64,000 nucleotides of DNA from Clostridiales bacterium (lineage in GTDB: Bacteria; Bacillota; Clostridia; Christensenellales; Aristaeellaceae): the NCBI GenBank assembly GCA_015056205.1, contig SVGS01000012.1, positions 1 through 64,000 of the forward strand. Reading direction: 5' to 3'. The translations under genes and the position numbers were made by a program. The notes under the pieces are model-generated. The model had not been told where the DNA came from and made no database searches. It saw nothing but the letters and a program-made list of their open reading frames with translations. This document shows positions 8,967-18,700 of the stretch, one piece after another. Position 1 is the first letter of the stretch, and each line of letters starts with the position of its first letter.

Positions 8967-10028
8967 TCAGCCGATTCCCGGTATTTTTTCCAGGGCCTGA
9001 ATCAGCTTTTCCATTTCGTCCCGGGTTCCGACGGTGATTCGGTTGTAATCCGCGATCCGCTTTCCGGACAGATGCCGGATCAGGATTTTTCGCTTTTTCA
9101 GCGCCTGATAGAGCGCTTCCCCTCCGACTTCGGGATGCCGGACAAAGAGGAAATTGGTCCGGCTCTCCGTCATTTCAAAGCCCAGTTCCTTCAGCCTGGC
9201 GGCTGTCCAGGCCCGGTTTTCCTGAATAATCCGGCAGTTATTCCGGGTATACTCCTCCTGTTTCAGGCACGCGATTCCCGCCGCGGCGGTCATGCGGTTC
9301 ACATTATACGGATTGACGGAATACCGGATCGCATTCAGATCCCGGATCAGTTCCTCATTTCCCGCAGCAAAGCCCAGCCTTCCGCCGGCCATGGATCTGG
9401 ATTTGCTGAATGTCTGCACGACCAGCAGATTGTCATACTCCCGGATCAGTTCCAGGCAGCTTTCCGCGCCGAAATCCACATAGGCTTCATCGACCACGGT
9501 CACGGTATAGGGGTTCTGCTCCAGAATGCCCGCAATCTCCTCCGGGCGCAGCGCGAGCCCTGTCGGCGCGTTGGGATTGGCAATGAAAATCGTCGCGGCC
9601 GCCTGATAATAGTCCTTCGGATCCAGCCTGAAATCCTCTCCCAGCGGAATCTCCCGGTAAGGCGTTCCCGTAATCTGGGCATACACCGGATAAAATCCGT
9701 AGGTCACGTCCGCGAAAACGGCCGGCGTATGCCGGTCACAGAAGGCCAGAAAGGCGAAATACAGCGCCTCGTCGGAACCGTTGGTCATCATCAGTTCCGT
9801 TTCCCGCAGGCCCGTCTCCGCGGCCAGGGCGGCCCGGAGCGCTCTGCATTCCGGATCGGAATACAGCTGCAGCTTCCGGCTCTCCGCCTCCGCGGCTTCC
9901 GTCACCGACGGATGCGGAGGAAAAGGGTTTTCATTTGTGTTCAGCTTGATATAGCGGCCTTCCCCGGGCTGTTCCCCGGGGGTATAGGGTTTCAGGTCCG
10001 CGTACTTGTCTGACAAAAAGCGGCTCAT
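8967..10028 (-). CDS. hisC: Histidinol-phosphate aminotransferase HisC
   Basis: PLP enzyme that transaminates imidazole acetol phosphate to histidinol phosphate. The 353-residue class I/II aminotransferase has the NTNENPFPP N-terminal motif, the substrate/PLP region ANPNAPTG, VDEAYVDF and the PLP-lysine motif TFSKSRSMAGGRLGF. It lies 24 bp upstream of hisB and follows hisD. Confidence 0.95.
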   Translation of the reverse strand: MSRFLSDKYADLKPYTPGEQPGEGRYIKLNTNENPFPPHPSVTEAAEAESRKLQLYSDPECRALRAALAAETGLRETELMMTNGSDEALYFAFLAFCDRHTPAVFADVTYGFYPVYAQITGTPYREIPLGEDFRLDPKDYYQAAATIFIANPNAPTGLALRPEEIAGILEQNPYTVTVVDEAYVDFGAESCLELIREYDNLLVVQTFSKSRSMAGGRLGFAAGNEELIRDLNAIRYSVNPYNVNRMTAAAGIACLKQEEYTRNNCRIIQENRAWTAARLKELGFEMTESRTNFLFVRHPEVGGEALYQALKKRKILIRHLSGKRIADYNRITVGTRDEMEKLIQALEKIPGIG

Positions 10029-10090
10029 GTTCCGTCTTCCTCTCTGTGCCGGAATAACCGGATCCTTCCGGAATCTCTGACATCGGCTGA

Positions 10091-11371
10091 TCAGTCCGCG
10101 GTCTCCGTACGGATCAGCGCGCTGCGGGCATGCCCTGTCAGCCCTTCCTTCCGGGCAAACAGAGCCACATCCTCCGCCACCCGGGCTAAGGCTTCCCGGG
10201 TATAATAAGTATACTGCGTTTTCTTCACAAAGTCATCCACCGACAGCGGGCTGGAAAAGCGGGCCGTCCCCTGCGTGGGGAGCGTGTGATTCGGCCCCGC
10301 CAGATAATCTCCCAGCGCTTCCGGACAGTTGCGTCCCAGAAAGACCGATCCCGCGTGCCGGATGCTGTCCAGGTAATCAAAAGGCTGGTCCACGCACAGC
10401 TCCAGATGCTCCGGAGCGATTTCGTTCGCGATGTCAATCGCCGTCCGCAGGTTCTCCGCCACGATGATTTTCCCGTTCCGGTCAATGGACTCCCGGGCAA
10501 TTTCCCGCCGGTCCAGCAGCGGAATCTGCCTCTCCAGCTCTTCGCTGACCCGCTCCGCCAGCACCGGACTGTCCGTTACAAGCACGGCGCTGGCCACCCG
10601 GTCGTGCTCCGCCTGGCTCAGCAGATCCGCCGCCAGGTGCGCAGGATTGGAGGCTCCGTCCGCCACGATCAGGATCTCGCTGGGGCCGGCGATCATATCA
10701 ATGGAAACCAGCCCGTATACCTGCCGCTTCGCCTCCGCCACAAAAGCGTTTCCCGGCCCCACGATCTTGTCCGCTTTCGGCACGGATTCCGTTCCGTAAG
10801 CGAGCGCGGCAATCGCCTGCGCGCCGCCGCATTTAACGATGCGGTCCGCTCCCGCCGTCCGGGCCGCGGCCAGGATCGCCGGATTGATCTTCCCGTCCTT
10901 TCCGGGCGGGGTGGTGACGATAATCTCCTTCACTCCCGCGATTTTCGCGGGAATAATATCCATCAGCACCGTGGAGGGATAAGCCGCTGTGCCTCCGGGC
11001 ACATACACGCCCGCCCGGTCCACGGGAATGACCTTCTGGCCCATGACAATCCCGCTTTCATCATTCAGGATGAAGGACTGCCGGACCTGGCAGCTGTGGA
11101 ATTTGCGGATATTGGCCGCCGCCTTCTCCAGCACGGCCAGGAAGGACGGCTCCACCTGGCGGAGCCCTTCTTCCATCTCCTCCGGGGTAACGGTCAGGCT
11201 TTCCGGCTTTGCCCCGTCAAAGCGGGCGGTATACTCCCGCAGCGCCTCGTCGCCCCGCTCCTTCACGTTGCGCAGGATCTCGGCCACCGTCTCCTCCACG
11301 CGGACCGTAGGCATGCTTCTCGCGAAGATTTCACTGTTCGGAACCTCTCCGTATTTCATGATCCGGATCAT
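10091..11371 (-). CDS. hisD: Histidinol dehydrogenase HisD
   Basis: Zinc enzyme that oxidises histidinol to histidine in two NAD-dependent steps. The 426-residue product shows PGGTAAYPSTVLM, the cofactor and substrate region VGPGNAFVAEAKRQVYG and DMIAGPSEI, and the HLEL/GPNHTLPT C-terminal signature. The start overlaps the hisG stop by 4 bp. Confidence 0.96.
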   Translation of the reverse strand: MIRIMKYGEVPNSEIFARSMPTVRVEETVAEILRNVKERGDEALREYTARFDGAKPESLTVTPEEMEEGLRQVEPSFLAVLEKAAANIRKFHSCQVRQSFILNDESGIVMGQKVIPVDRAGVYVPGGTAAYPSTVLMDIIPAKIAGVKEIIVTTPPGKDGKINPAILAAARTAGADRIVKCGGAQAIAALAYGTESVPKADKIVGPGNAFVAEAKRQVYGLVSIDMIAGPSEILIVADGASNPAHLAADLLSQAEHDRVASAVLVTDSPVLAERVSEELERQIPLLDRREIARESIDRNGKIIVAENLRTAIDIANEIAPEHLELCVDQPFDYLDSIRHAGSVFLGRNCPEALGDYLAGPNHTLPTQGTARFSSPLSVDDFVKKTQYTYYTREALARVAEDVALFARKEGLTGHARSALIRTETAD

Positions 11372-11994
11372 TCCTGCTTCCCTCCTTTATCCAGCGCGGC
11401 CGTCAGCCGTTCGATCGCTTCCGTCTTGAACTTGAACCCGGACTTGTTCGCAATCAGCCGGGCCGAAATGGGAACAATGGTTTCAATCACTTCCAGATGA
11501 TTCTCCCGGAGCGTCGTCCCCGTTTCCACAATATCCACAATCACGTCGGAAAGCCCCAGAATCGGCGCGATTTCTATGGAGCCGTTCAGGTGGATGATGT
11601 CGATATCCCTTCCCCGCGCCGTATAAAAATCCCTGGCGATCCGGCTGAACTTGGTCGCGACCCGCAGGGTCCGGTCCGGGGTGTCCCGGAACCCTTCCGG
11701 CGCCGCGACTGCCATCCGGCACTTCCCGACTCCGAGATCCAGCAGCTCATACACCTCGGGCCGGTATTCCAGCAAAATATCTTTTCCAGCCACTCCGATA
11801 TCCGCCGCGCCCCGCTCCACGTAAATCGCGACATCGGACGGCTTCACCCAGAAGTATCGCACGCCGGCCTTCTCATTGTCAAAAATCAGCTTCCGGCTGT
11901 TCTCCAGCAGCGCGGGGCATTCAAACCCCGCCGCAGCGAACATTCCGTAAACCTTTTCTCCCAGCCGTCCCTTGGGAAGCGCGATATTAAGCAT
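11368..11994 (-). CDS. hisG: ATP phosphoribosyltransferase HisG, short form
   Basis: Catalyses the committed step, joining ATP and PRPP. At 208 residues it is the short form that lacks the C-terminal regulatory domain and needs HisZ as partner, which is encoded directly upstream with an 8-bp overlap. Recognisable parts are ALPKGRLGEKV, GAADIGVAGKD and SDVIVDIVETGTTLREN. Confidence 0.95.
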   Translation of the reverse strand: MLNIALPKGRLGEKVYGMFAAAGFECPALLENSRKLIFDNEKAGVRYFWVKPSDVAIYVERGAADIGVAGKDILLEYRPEVYELLDLGVGKCRMAVAAPEGFRDTPDRTLRVATKFSRIARDFYTARGRDIDIIHLNGSIEIAPILGLSDVIVDIVETGTTLRENHLEVIETIVPISARLIANKSGFKFKTEAIERLTAALDKGGKQE

Positions 11995-12934
11995 CTTTTT
12001 CCGCCTCCTCCGTCAGCCGTTCCAGCAGATCCAGAAACACGGCGAATCCGATCGCCCGGTCCTTTCGCCCCATGGTACGCATCAGCGCGTCATACTGTCC
12101 GCCGCTCAGCACGCAGCCGGGAATCCCGCTGATAAATCCCTTGAATACGATCCCGTTATAGTACTTCAGGTTCCCGGTGGCGGAAAAATCAATCTGAACC
12201 CGGCTCTCCAGATCCGTCCCCGTAAACACGGTCAGGGCCTGTCCCAGCTCTCCGGCCAGATCGCCCACGCCGTTCTCCGCCGCCAGCTGGCGGATGGCGG
12301 GCATTACGGCGCGGGGGGATCCGTACAGTCCCAGCAGCCGTTTCAGCGGTTCCTCCGCCCCTTCGGCCAGGCCGTTCTCCCGGCAGATCCGGCTGATTCC
12401 GTGCAGGTTTTTCTCCCCGGCGCATTCCAGAATCAGCTGCTTGACCTGCCCGTTCGGAGACAGGGCGTCGGCAAAGGCTTCCAGAATGCCCAGATGGCTG
12501 ATCTCCAGAATAAAATTCCCGGCGCACAGGCGCAGGCTCTCCGCGGCCAGCTTCAGCACCTCGGCAGTCTCCGCCCGTTTCAGGTCCCCCGTACATTCCA
12601 GCCCGACCTGGGTCTGCTCCCGGAAACCGTCCGCCGTTCCGGCGACCCGGTAAACGTTTTCGTGGTAATACAGCTTCCGGACCTCTCCGGGCGTATCCTT
12701 TCCGTTTTTCACGATGGACAGGGTCACATCCGGCTTCAGCGCCATCAGCCGCCCGTTGGTGTCCGTAAAGGTAATCACCCCGTCGGAAAACAGAAAATCC
12801 CTGTTCCGGCTGTACAGGTCATATTCCTCAAACTTGCTCATCCGGTACCGGCTGTACCCGTATCCGCTGTACAGCCCCCGCAGCCGGAAGCCGATCTTTT
12901 CCCGGGAATCCAGCACCCGATCCTCCACGATCAT
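11987..12934 (-). CDS. hisZ: ATP phosphoribosyltransferase regulatory subunit HisZ
   Basis: Histidyl-tRNA-synthetase-like protein without aminoacylation activity that activates short-form HisG and mediates histidine feedback. The 315-residue product shows class II synthetase-like motifs (FEEYDLYS, LKPDVTLSIVK, YYHENVYRV, GGQYDALM). It is the first gene of the operon. A sigma-A promoter sits ~60 nt upstream and no T-box or leader peptide is visible, so control is probably at initiation or by feedback. Confidence 0.93.
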   Translation of the reverse strand: MIVEDRVLDSREKIGFRLRGLYSGYGYSRYRMSKFEEYDLYSRNRDFLFSDGVITFTDTNGRLMALKPDVTLSIVKNGKDTPGEVRKLYYHENVYRVAGTADGFREQTQVGLECTGDLKRAETAEVLKLAAESLRLCAGNFILEISHLGILEAFADALSPNGQVKQLILECAGEKNLHGISRICRENGLAEGAEEPLKRLLGLYGSPRAVMPAIRQLAAENGVGDLAGELGQALTVFTGTDLESRVQIDFSATGNLKYYNGIVFKGFISGIPGCVLSGGQYDALMRTMGRKDRAIGFAVFLDLLERLTEEAEKDA

Positions 12935-12969
12935 TCGCTCTTCGTCTCCTCGTGATTTATTTCTTTACC

Positions 12970-12998
12970 ATGCTATCACTTTACCGTAATAAAGTCAA
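12970..12998 (-). promoter_or_regulatory. his operon sigma-A promoter
   Basis: TTGACT, a 17-nt spacer, then TAGCAT on the minus strand. The 5' leader to the hisZ ATG is only about 30 nt, which leaves no room for an attenuator. Confidence 0.8.
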
Positions 12999-13122
12999 GT
13001 CCCTTTTCCGAATCTTCTATCATTTTCGACTGAGTCGCGTTTTTTCCTTCCTCTTTCCGTTTTTTTGGTTACAAGGTCATTACAATTCTGCGCATCCCCT
13101 TTTCAAATGATTTCCCCTCCGA

Positions 13123-13128
13123 TATAAT
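13123..13128 (+). promoter_or_regulatory. -10 element of the SH3 protein gene
   Basis: A perfect TATAAT lies 44 nt upstream of the ATG at 13172, with only a weak -35 (TTTTCA) at 17-nt spacing. Confidence 0.55.
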
Positions 13129-13171
13129 ATATCAGCGTCGTTACAGACAGCTTCACAGGGAGGTTATCCTC

Positions 13172-14158
13172 ATGAAAAAGCGTATTACGGCACTTTTGAT
13201 TGTTCTCATGCTTCTGACAGTCGCCGGCGCGGCCGCGGCTGCCACCTACTATCACGTCAACACCAGCTGGCTGAAGCTCCGGGATCAGCCCTCCTCCTCC
13301 GGCGGGGTGCTGGACAGCTACCGGGAGGATTTCGCCGCCACCATCGTGCAGAAAGTGAACGGTACCTGGTCCAAGGTGAAATTCACCAACGGGAAGCAGG
13401 GTTACGTGATGACGACCTACCTCTCCCCGACCAGCCGGACCTATTCCGCCTGGGTCACCACAAACAAGACTTACGTTCGTTCCGGTCCCTCCACCACCTT
13501 CTCCGCCCTCTACACGCTGAACAGGGGCTCCAAGGTGACGGTGCTTTCCCATGGCCGGTCCTTTGACTATGTCCGGAGCGGATCCGCCTACGGCTATGTG
13601 CGCAACAACTATCTCAGCACGAAGTCGGTCAAGAGCGACGGCAGTCCCACCGCCGCCGCGCCGGTCGCCGTCCGCGGTTCCCGCACGCTTTCCGGTACCG
13701 TCTACGTCACCTGCCCGAACAAGGGCTCGGTCAACGTTCACACCCATCCCGGCATGGGCTATGCCAACGCCTACCGCGTCCGTTACGGCTATGCGGTCCA
13801 GGTGGAGGAAAAGGTGGATGACTCCTGGTACAAAATCTCCTACGGCGGCCGGAGCGGCTATATTCTCGGCGAGTACCTGACCTCTTCCCGCCCGGCCGAT
13901 GCTCCCGATGAACCCGCGCCTTCCTCCGAAGAGGAATCCGCGCCCGCTCCTTCCTCCTCCTATCCCTTCACGGGGACCATTACCTGCCCCGCGGGCGAGA
14001 AGGTCAACGTACGGGCCGGCGCCGGTATGGGCTATACTCACCTGGCCCGCCTGGATCCCGGCACCGAGGTCACGGTGAACGGTCTGACCAACGGATGGTA
14101 TCATATTTCTGTGAACGGTACCGACGGCTATGTGATGAAGAAATTCATCACCCGCTGA
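13172..14158 (+). CDS. Secreted protein with four bacterial SH3 domains
   Basis: A 328-residue exported protein. A signal peptide covers residues 1-24, then there are four SH3b modules at roughly 26-90, 94-150, 172-240 and 265-328, each with the VNVR/LKLR...GYV pattern. A Ser/Pro/Glu-rich linker (~240-263) separates the third and fourth. Bacterial SH3 domains usually bind cell-wall peptide stems, so it probably sits at the envelope. No catalytic domain is present. The ribosome binding site AGGGAGG fixes the start. The small membrane protein follows on the same strand. Confidence 0.85.
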   Translation: MKKRITALLIVLMLLTVAGAAAAATYYHVNTSWLKLRDQPSSSGGVLDSYREDFAATIVQKVNGTWSKVKFTNGKQGYVMTTYLSPTSRTYSAWVTTNKTYVRSGPSTTFSALYTLNRGSKVTVLSHGRSFDYVRSGSAYGYVRNNYLSTKSVKSDGSPTAAAPVAVRGSRTLSGTVYVTCPNKGSVNVHTHPGMGYANAYRVRYGYAVQVEEKVDDSWYKISYGGRSGYILGEYLTSSRPADAPDEPAPSSEEESAPAPSSSYPFTGTITCPAGEKVNVRAGAGMGYTHLARLDPGTEVTVNGLTNGWYHISVNGTDGYVMKKFITR

Positions 14159-14198
14159 GAAACGCCCCGGCGCCGGACGGCAGGATCATCGGAGAAGG

Positions 14199-14465
14199 AT
14201 GGATAAAAGGATGAAAAGCAGAAAAACCGGCGCGGTGACGATCTTCATCGGCGCGCTGCTGACCGTGGTCTTTGTGGTAGGCCTGATCTGCTCCAAAAAT
14301 CCCGGCGCCCTTCTCTCCCCCCGCCGCTATGACTATACGCTGGAAGCCTTCTGCACCTTCTGCCGGAACTGGTATATCCCGGCCGGCATCATCGGCATTC
14401 CGATGTTCCTGATCTCCCTGCTCCTGGATCTTCGCAGGGACGCAAAGGATAAATCCGGTTCCTGA
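14199..14465 (+). CDS. Small two-helix membrane protein
   Basis: An 88-residue protein with two hydrophobic segments (about 13-31 and 60-76) separated by a short loop rich in aromatic and Cys residues, and a charged C-terminal tail. I do not recognise a family. The start is uncertain: an alternative ATG at 14211 also lies near the GGAGAAGG site. It follows the SH3 gene by 40 bp and is followed by a strong hairpin terminator, so the two are probably one transcript. Confidence 0.6.
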   Translation: MDKRMKSRKTGAVTIFIGALLTVVFVVGLICSKNPGALLSPRRYDYTLEAFCTFCRNWYIPAGIIGIPMFLISLLLDLRRDAKDKSGS

Positions 14466-14492
14466 AATGAATTCAAACTTCGGCACGCTTAC

Positions 14493-14526
14493 AAAACGTC
14501 CGCGCCTCTTCCGGCGCGGACGTTTT
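14493..14526. terminator. Bidirectional terminator
   Basis: A perfect 14-bp stem (AAAACGTCCGCGCC / GGCGCGGACGTTTT) with a 6-nt loop, between the convergent small membrane gene and the BMP gene. It can serve both transcripts. Confidence 0.8.
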
Positions 14527-14543
14527 GATGCTGTCCGGGTTCT

Positions 14544-15737
14544 TCAGTTTTCCACGGTAATGTAGTCCCGCAGAATGTAATGGAAAGAGGGAGAAGAGCT
14601 GTCCCGGTGTTCCGTATACCCCTTGTTCAGATCGATGACATCCGCGGGATCGGTAAGACTGATTCCCGTGTAATTTCCCCGGAACACATCCACCCGTCCC
14701 GCCCGTAAAGCTTCAATGGTGCTCAGCATCTTTTCCTCCGTACCGGGCGCGGCCAGATGCTTGTTCAGCTCCAGCATCTGCACCCAGTCCTGATCAAATC
14801 CGGCGCTGATGTCCTTTCCGTGAACATGGCCGGGCACCGTCTCCTCAATCGCGCTGTGCTTCATCAAGGCCTTCACCGCCCCGGAAATATAGGGATACCA
14901 GTTTGTCCGGATGCTGACCAGATGCGTGGAAGGGGCGACGTCCATCATGCTCTGATGATATCCGATATAATAGACCCTCTGTCCTTTTTTGGCGGCGTTC
15001 TCGCAGGCGATTGCCGGCCCCATCGTGTTGGTATGCTGCGAAATAATCACGCATCCCTCCTGGATCAGCTCCGTGGCCCGCTGCTTTTCCAGGCTGTAAC
15101 TGCTCCAGGTTCCCGTCTTTCGCACGCGCATTTTTGCCTCCGGCGCTACGCTCCGGATGCCCAGCAGAAACGCCGTGCAGCCGGAAATCACCTCCGGACT
15201 GTCGTTGGCCGCCACATATCCTACCTGGGCGTCCGCCGGCAGAAGGGCGCCGCTGTCCAGCAGTTCCCGCAGTTTCATTCCGGCGATGATACCCGAAACA
15301 TACCGGGCCTGATAGACCTCTCCGTTAAAGGTGTGATAGTTCTCCGCCTGTCCCTCCAGGCTGATATCCGGCAGGGAAACCTGGCAGAACGTCACTTCGG
15401 GAAACTCCCGGGCCAGTCTGGGAGCCACATCCGTATCCAGGTTGATAAAAAGGATTTTGCAGCCCTTCCGGATCAGCTCCCGCATCGGTTCTTCCGCTTC
15501 CCGGCTCAGCACATTGCTCCGGGCCAGCACCTCCACCCGGTCTCCGAATTCTTCCGTCAGCAGATGCTGAGCCTGCACAAAATTCCGGGTATAAGGCGTG
15601 CTTTCATCCTCGGAATACATGAACCCCACCTTCAGGATCCCGCTTTCCTGGGACCGGTTCCAGAATCCGAACAGGAAAGAGGCTGCCAGTAAGACCAGCG
15701 CACAGATGACTGCCGTGACAAGATAATATTTCTTCAT
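14544..15737 (-). CDS. BMP-family ligand-binding protein
   Basis: A 397-residue extracellular binding protein of the basic membrane protein (PF02608) type, the family that binds nucleosides in ABC systems and in sensors. A membrane anchor lies at ~5-25 with no lipobox cysteine. The fold markers ILKVGFMYSEDEST, QVGYVAANDSPEVISG and GQRVYYIGYHQSMMDVAPS follow. Its ATG overlaps the stop of the propeller/HD-GYP sensor (ATGA), so the two are translationally coupled. No permease or ATPase gene is near. A role as the ligand-binding part of a signalling system is more likely than transport. Confidence 0.8.
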   Translation of the reverse strand: MKKYYLVTAVICALVLLAASFLFGFWNRSQESGILKVGFMYSEDESTPYTRNFVQAQHLLTEEFGDRVEVLARSNVLSREAEEPMRELIRKGCKILFINLDTDVAPRLAREFPEVTFCQVSLPDISLEGQAENYHTFNGEVYQARYVSGIIAGMKLRELLDSGALLPADAQVGYVAANDSPEVISGCTAFLLGIRSVAPEAKMRVRKTGTWSSYSLEKQRATELIQEGCVIISQHTNTMGPAIACENAAKKGQRVYYIGYHQSMMDVAPSTHLVSIRTNWYPYISGAVKALMKHSAIEETVPGHVHGKDISAGFDQDWVQMLELNKHLAAPGTEEKMLSTIEALRAGRVDVFRGNYTGISLTDPADVIDLNKGYTEHRDSSSPSFHYILRDYITVEN

Positions 15738-18700
15738 GCCTGCCCGCCTCCCTGTTCCGTTGTTCCTTTCTCCTCAGCGGTTTCCGTCTCATTCTTCTCT
15801 GCGGCTTCCGTTTCGTTCTTCTCGTCAATCCGGAAGAAGTCCGTCCGCTCCTCGTTTTTGGCGCCGGTTGCGATGGTTTCCTCCACCTTTTCCTCCGAGT
15901 TCTTCATATTTTCCTGCGCTTCCCGGGTATTTTTGTACATCGTGTCCAGATCGATGACGCCGTCCCGGATCAGCTTCAGCAGGATATCCACGAACTGCGG
16001 ATCGAACTGAGTCCCCCGGCCCTTTTCCAGTTCACCCAGCACAACGTCCAGACCCATCTGTTTCCGGTACACCCGGTTGGCCGTCATGGCGTCAAAGGCA
16101 TCCGCCACGCCGATCATCCGGGCATACAGCGGGATTTCCTCGCCCTTCAGGCCGTAGGGATATCCTTTTCCGTCATAGCGCTCGTGATGGAAGGTGCAGC
16201 CGTCCGTCGCGTGCTCGATCAGCGTGAAATCCTTCAGGATCTGCGCGCCTTTGAGCGTATGGGATTTCATCTGGGCATATTCGTCATCGGTCAGTTTGGT
16301 CGGCTTATTCAGAATGTTGTCGGGAATGGCAATTTTCCCGATGTCATGCAGCCGGGCTGCCCATTCCACCTGATCGCATTCTTCCCTGGAGAGCCCGTAA
16401 GCCTCCGCGATGGAGCGGGAATACTTCGCCACGCGGCTGCTATGCTCGCTGGTCCGGATATCCTTGGCGTCCACCGCGCCGGCAATCGCCATCACGGTCT
16501 GTTTGCCCATCTCCGCCTGGCGGTTCGCCGCTTCCAGCTCCGCCGCCATCCGCCGCTGTCTCCGGGCCATCAGCAGTCCGGTGACCCAGATGACGGTAAA
16601 GACCGGCACGGTGAGGATATAGAAGATAAACCAGCTGTTATCGTAAAACTCCTTTTCTTTGACCAGATCGTAGGTCCGTTCCGCCAGCACGTTCTGCCGG
16701 TGGCTGTCATACACGGCCAGATGGAAGGTGTATTCTCCCGCCGGCAGATTGGTATAGGCGATCGTGTTCAGGCTGTTCTGCGGCACAATGGTCCATTCGG
16801 TATCGAAGCCCTCCAGATAATAGCCGATATCCGGCTCCTGGATCGTGTAGTTGACAACCTCCGGATACAGTTCCAGCCGGCTGACGCCCCGGGCCATCCG
16901 GATCGGGCTGTTGCGCTCCACCCGCCGGATCACTCCGTCCATTCTGACCGACCGGACGTCCATCCGGTAGGCGACGGTATTGGCGCCGTACCGGTTGGTA
17001 TTGACCACAAACACGCCGGTGTCACAGGGCAGATACAGTTCGCCCGTCTCCTCGCTGAACCAGCTCCAGCTGTTGGCTGTCAGACTGCTGTTCAGTCCCC
17101 TCCGGGAATCCAGCAGATCGTAGGTAATTCCGTCCTTGCCGCTCAGCAGCTCGCTGCGGTCCACCACATAGATTCCGGCGCTGGACATGACGTAAAGCGT
17201 GTCCATTCCCCGGATCCAGATATCATAGTTGTTGAAATAGGGGAAATTGTTCAGCGGACGGATCGTATCGTCCGTATTCATGTAGCACAGCCCGTTGCTG
17301 GTCACCACAAAGACGCCCCCGGTCTTGGGATCCCGGATGGTGCGCAGAATCACCTCCGAGCTCAGACCGTCCGCGCGGGTCAGCATCCGTACCACCTTCC
17401 GGTTCTCAATGACGGCGATTCCGTTGCCGTCCGTTCCGGCCAGAATCCGTCCGTCTTTCAGTTCCGTCAGCGTCAGGATCATGGAGCTGATCTGTCCTTC
17501 GGAATACAGGATCGTATCCTCTACCCGGTGATCCCGGATGAAGCTGATTCCCGTATCTCCCGCCGCCAGGATCGTCCCGTCCCTCAGCTGAGTAACGGTC
17601 CGGGCCCGGTTGCCGAAGCTCCCGTCGTCCCGGTTATACCGGTGCTCCGTCCCGTCCGGTTCAATCTCCAGCAGGCCGTTGCCGTACAGGCAGACCCACA
17701 GGTGATCCTGATCATCCACGTACAGGCAGCGGATGCGCTGTCCGGCCAGCGCCTGCGTCCAGCGGTTGAAAAGCTGCTCTGTTCCGTCCAGGTTCACAAC
17801 ATCCAGTCCCAGATCCGTTCCGATATAGTAAGCTCCCTGCCACTCCGCCACGGAATTCACGACCCGGTTCTCCATCCCGGCCGTACTGTAGATATCGCGG
17901 AATTCCGAGGGGGCCAGCCTTAACAGTCCCAGCCGGCTGGAGGTGAACCACAGGTTGCCCTGATAGTCCATCTGCATATTGTCGATGGAGTTGTTGAACT
18001 CATTGGTGTTGATCTTCCGGATCTTCCCCGCGCCGTCCAGATAGCCGATTCCGTTATCCGCCGTAATGAACAGCGTTCCGTTTTCCAGGTAGTACAGCGC
18101 CTTGATGCTTTTCAGTTCCTGCGTTGGGATCACCCGGAGCAGTTCAAAATATCCCTTGCTGATATCATATACGCAGATCTGCTGTCCGGTCGTCCCGACC
18201 AGCAGATGTCCTTCCTCGTCAAAGGTGCAGGACTTATAGACTTCTCCCCCGCCTGTCATCTGTCGGGAACAGAGAATCCGCCCTCCGGACATCAGAAACA
18301 GGGTGCCGCTGGAGTTCACCACCGCCACATGGCCCCGGTCGTCCGCGGCGGAATCATCCGCGTAACTGACTTCCCGCAGGGTGTTCAGGATCTTCAGCCC
18401 GCAGTTCAGGGTCAGAATCTGCATGCTGCTGGTCGTGCCGATATAGTAATATCCGTCCGAGCTCCGGACAATGGAACGCACGGAATTAGCCGGCAGCCCC
18501 AGGCTCTGGTCCACGACGTTGACGACTTCTTCATTGATCAGAATGGTCAGGCCGTTATCATTTGTTCCGATCCACAGCCGGCCTTCCTCATCCACATACA
18601 TGCAGTTCACATTGCGAACGGAATCATACTGATCCTTCCACCGGAATTCCCGTCCGTTATAGCGGTACAGGCCGGCATAGGTTCCGATCCACAGAATTCC

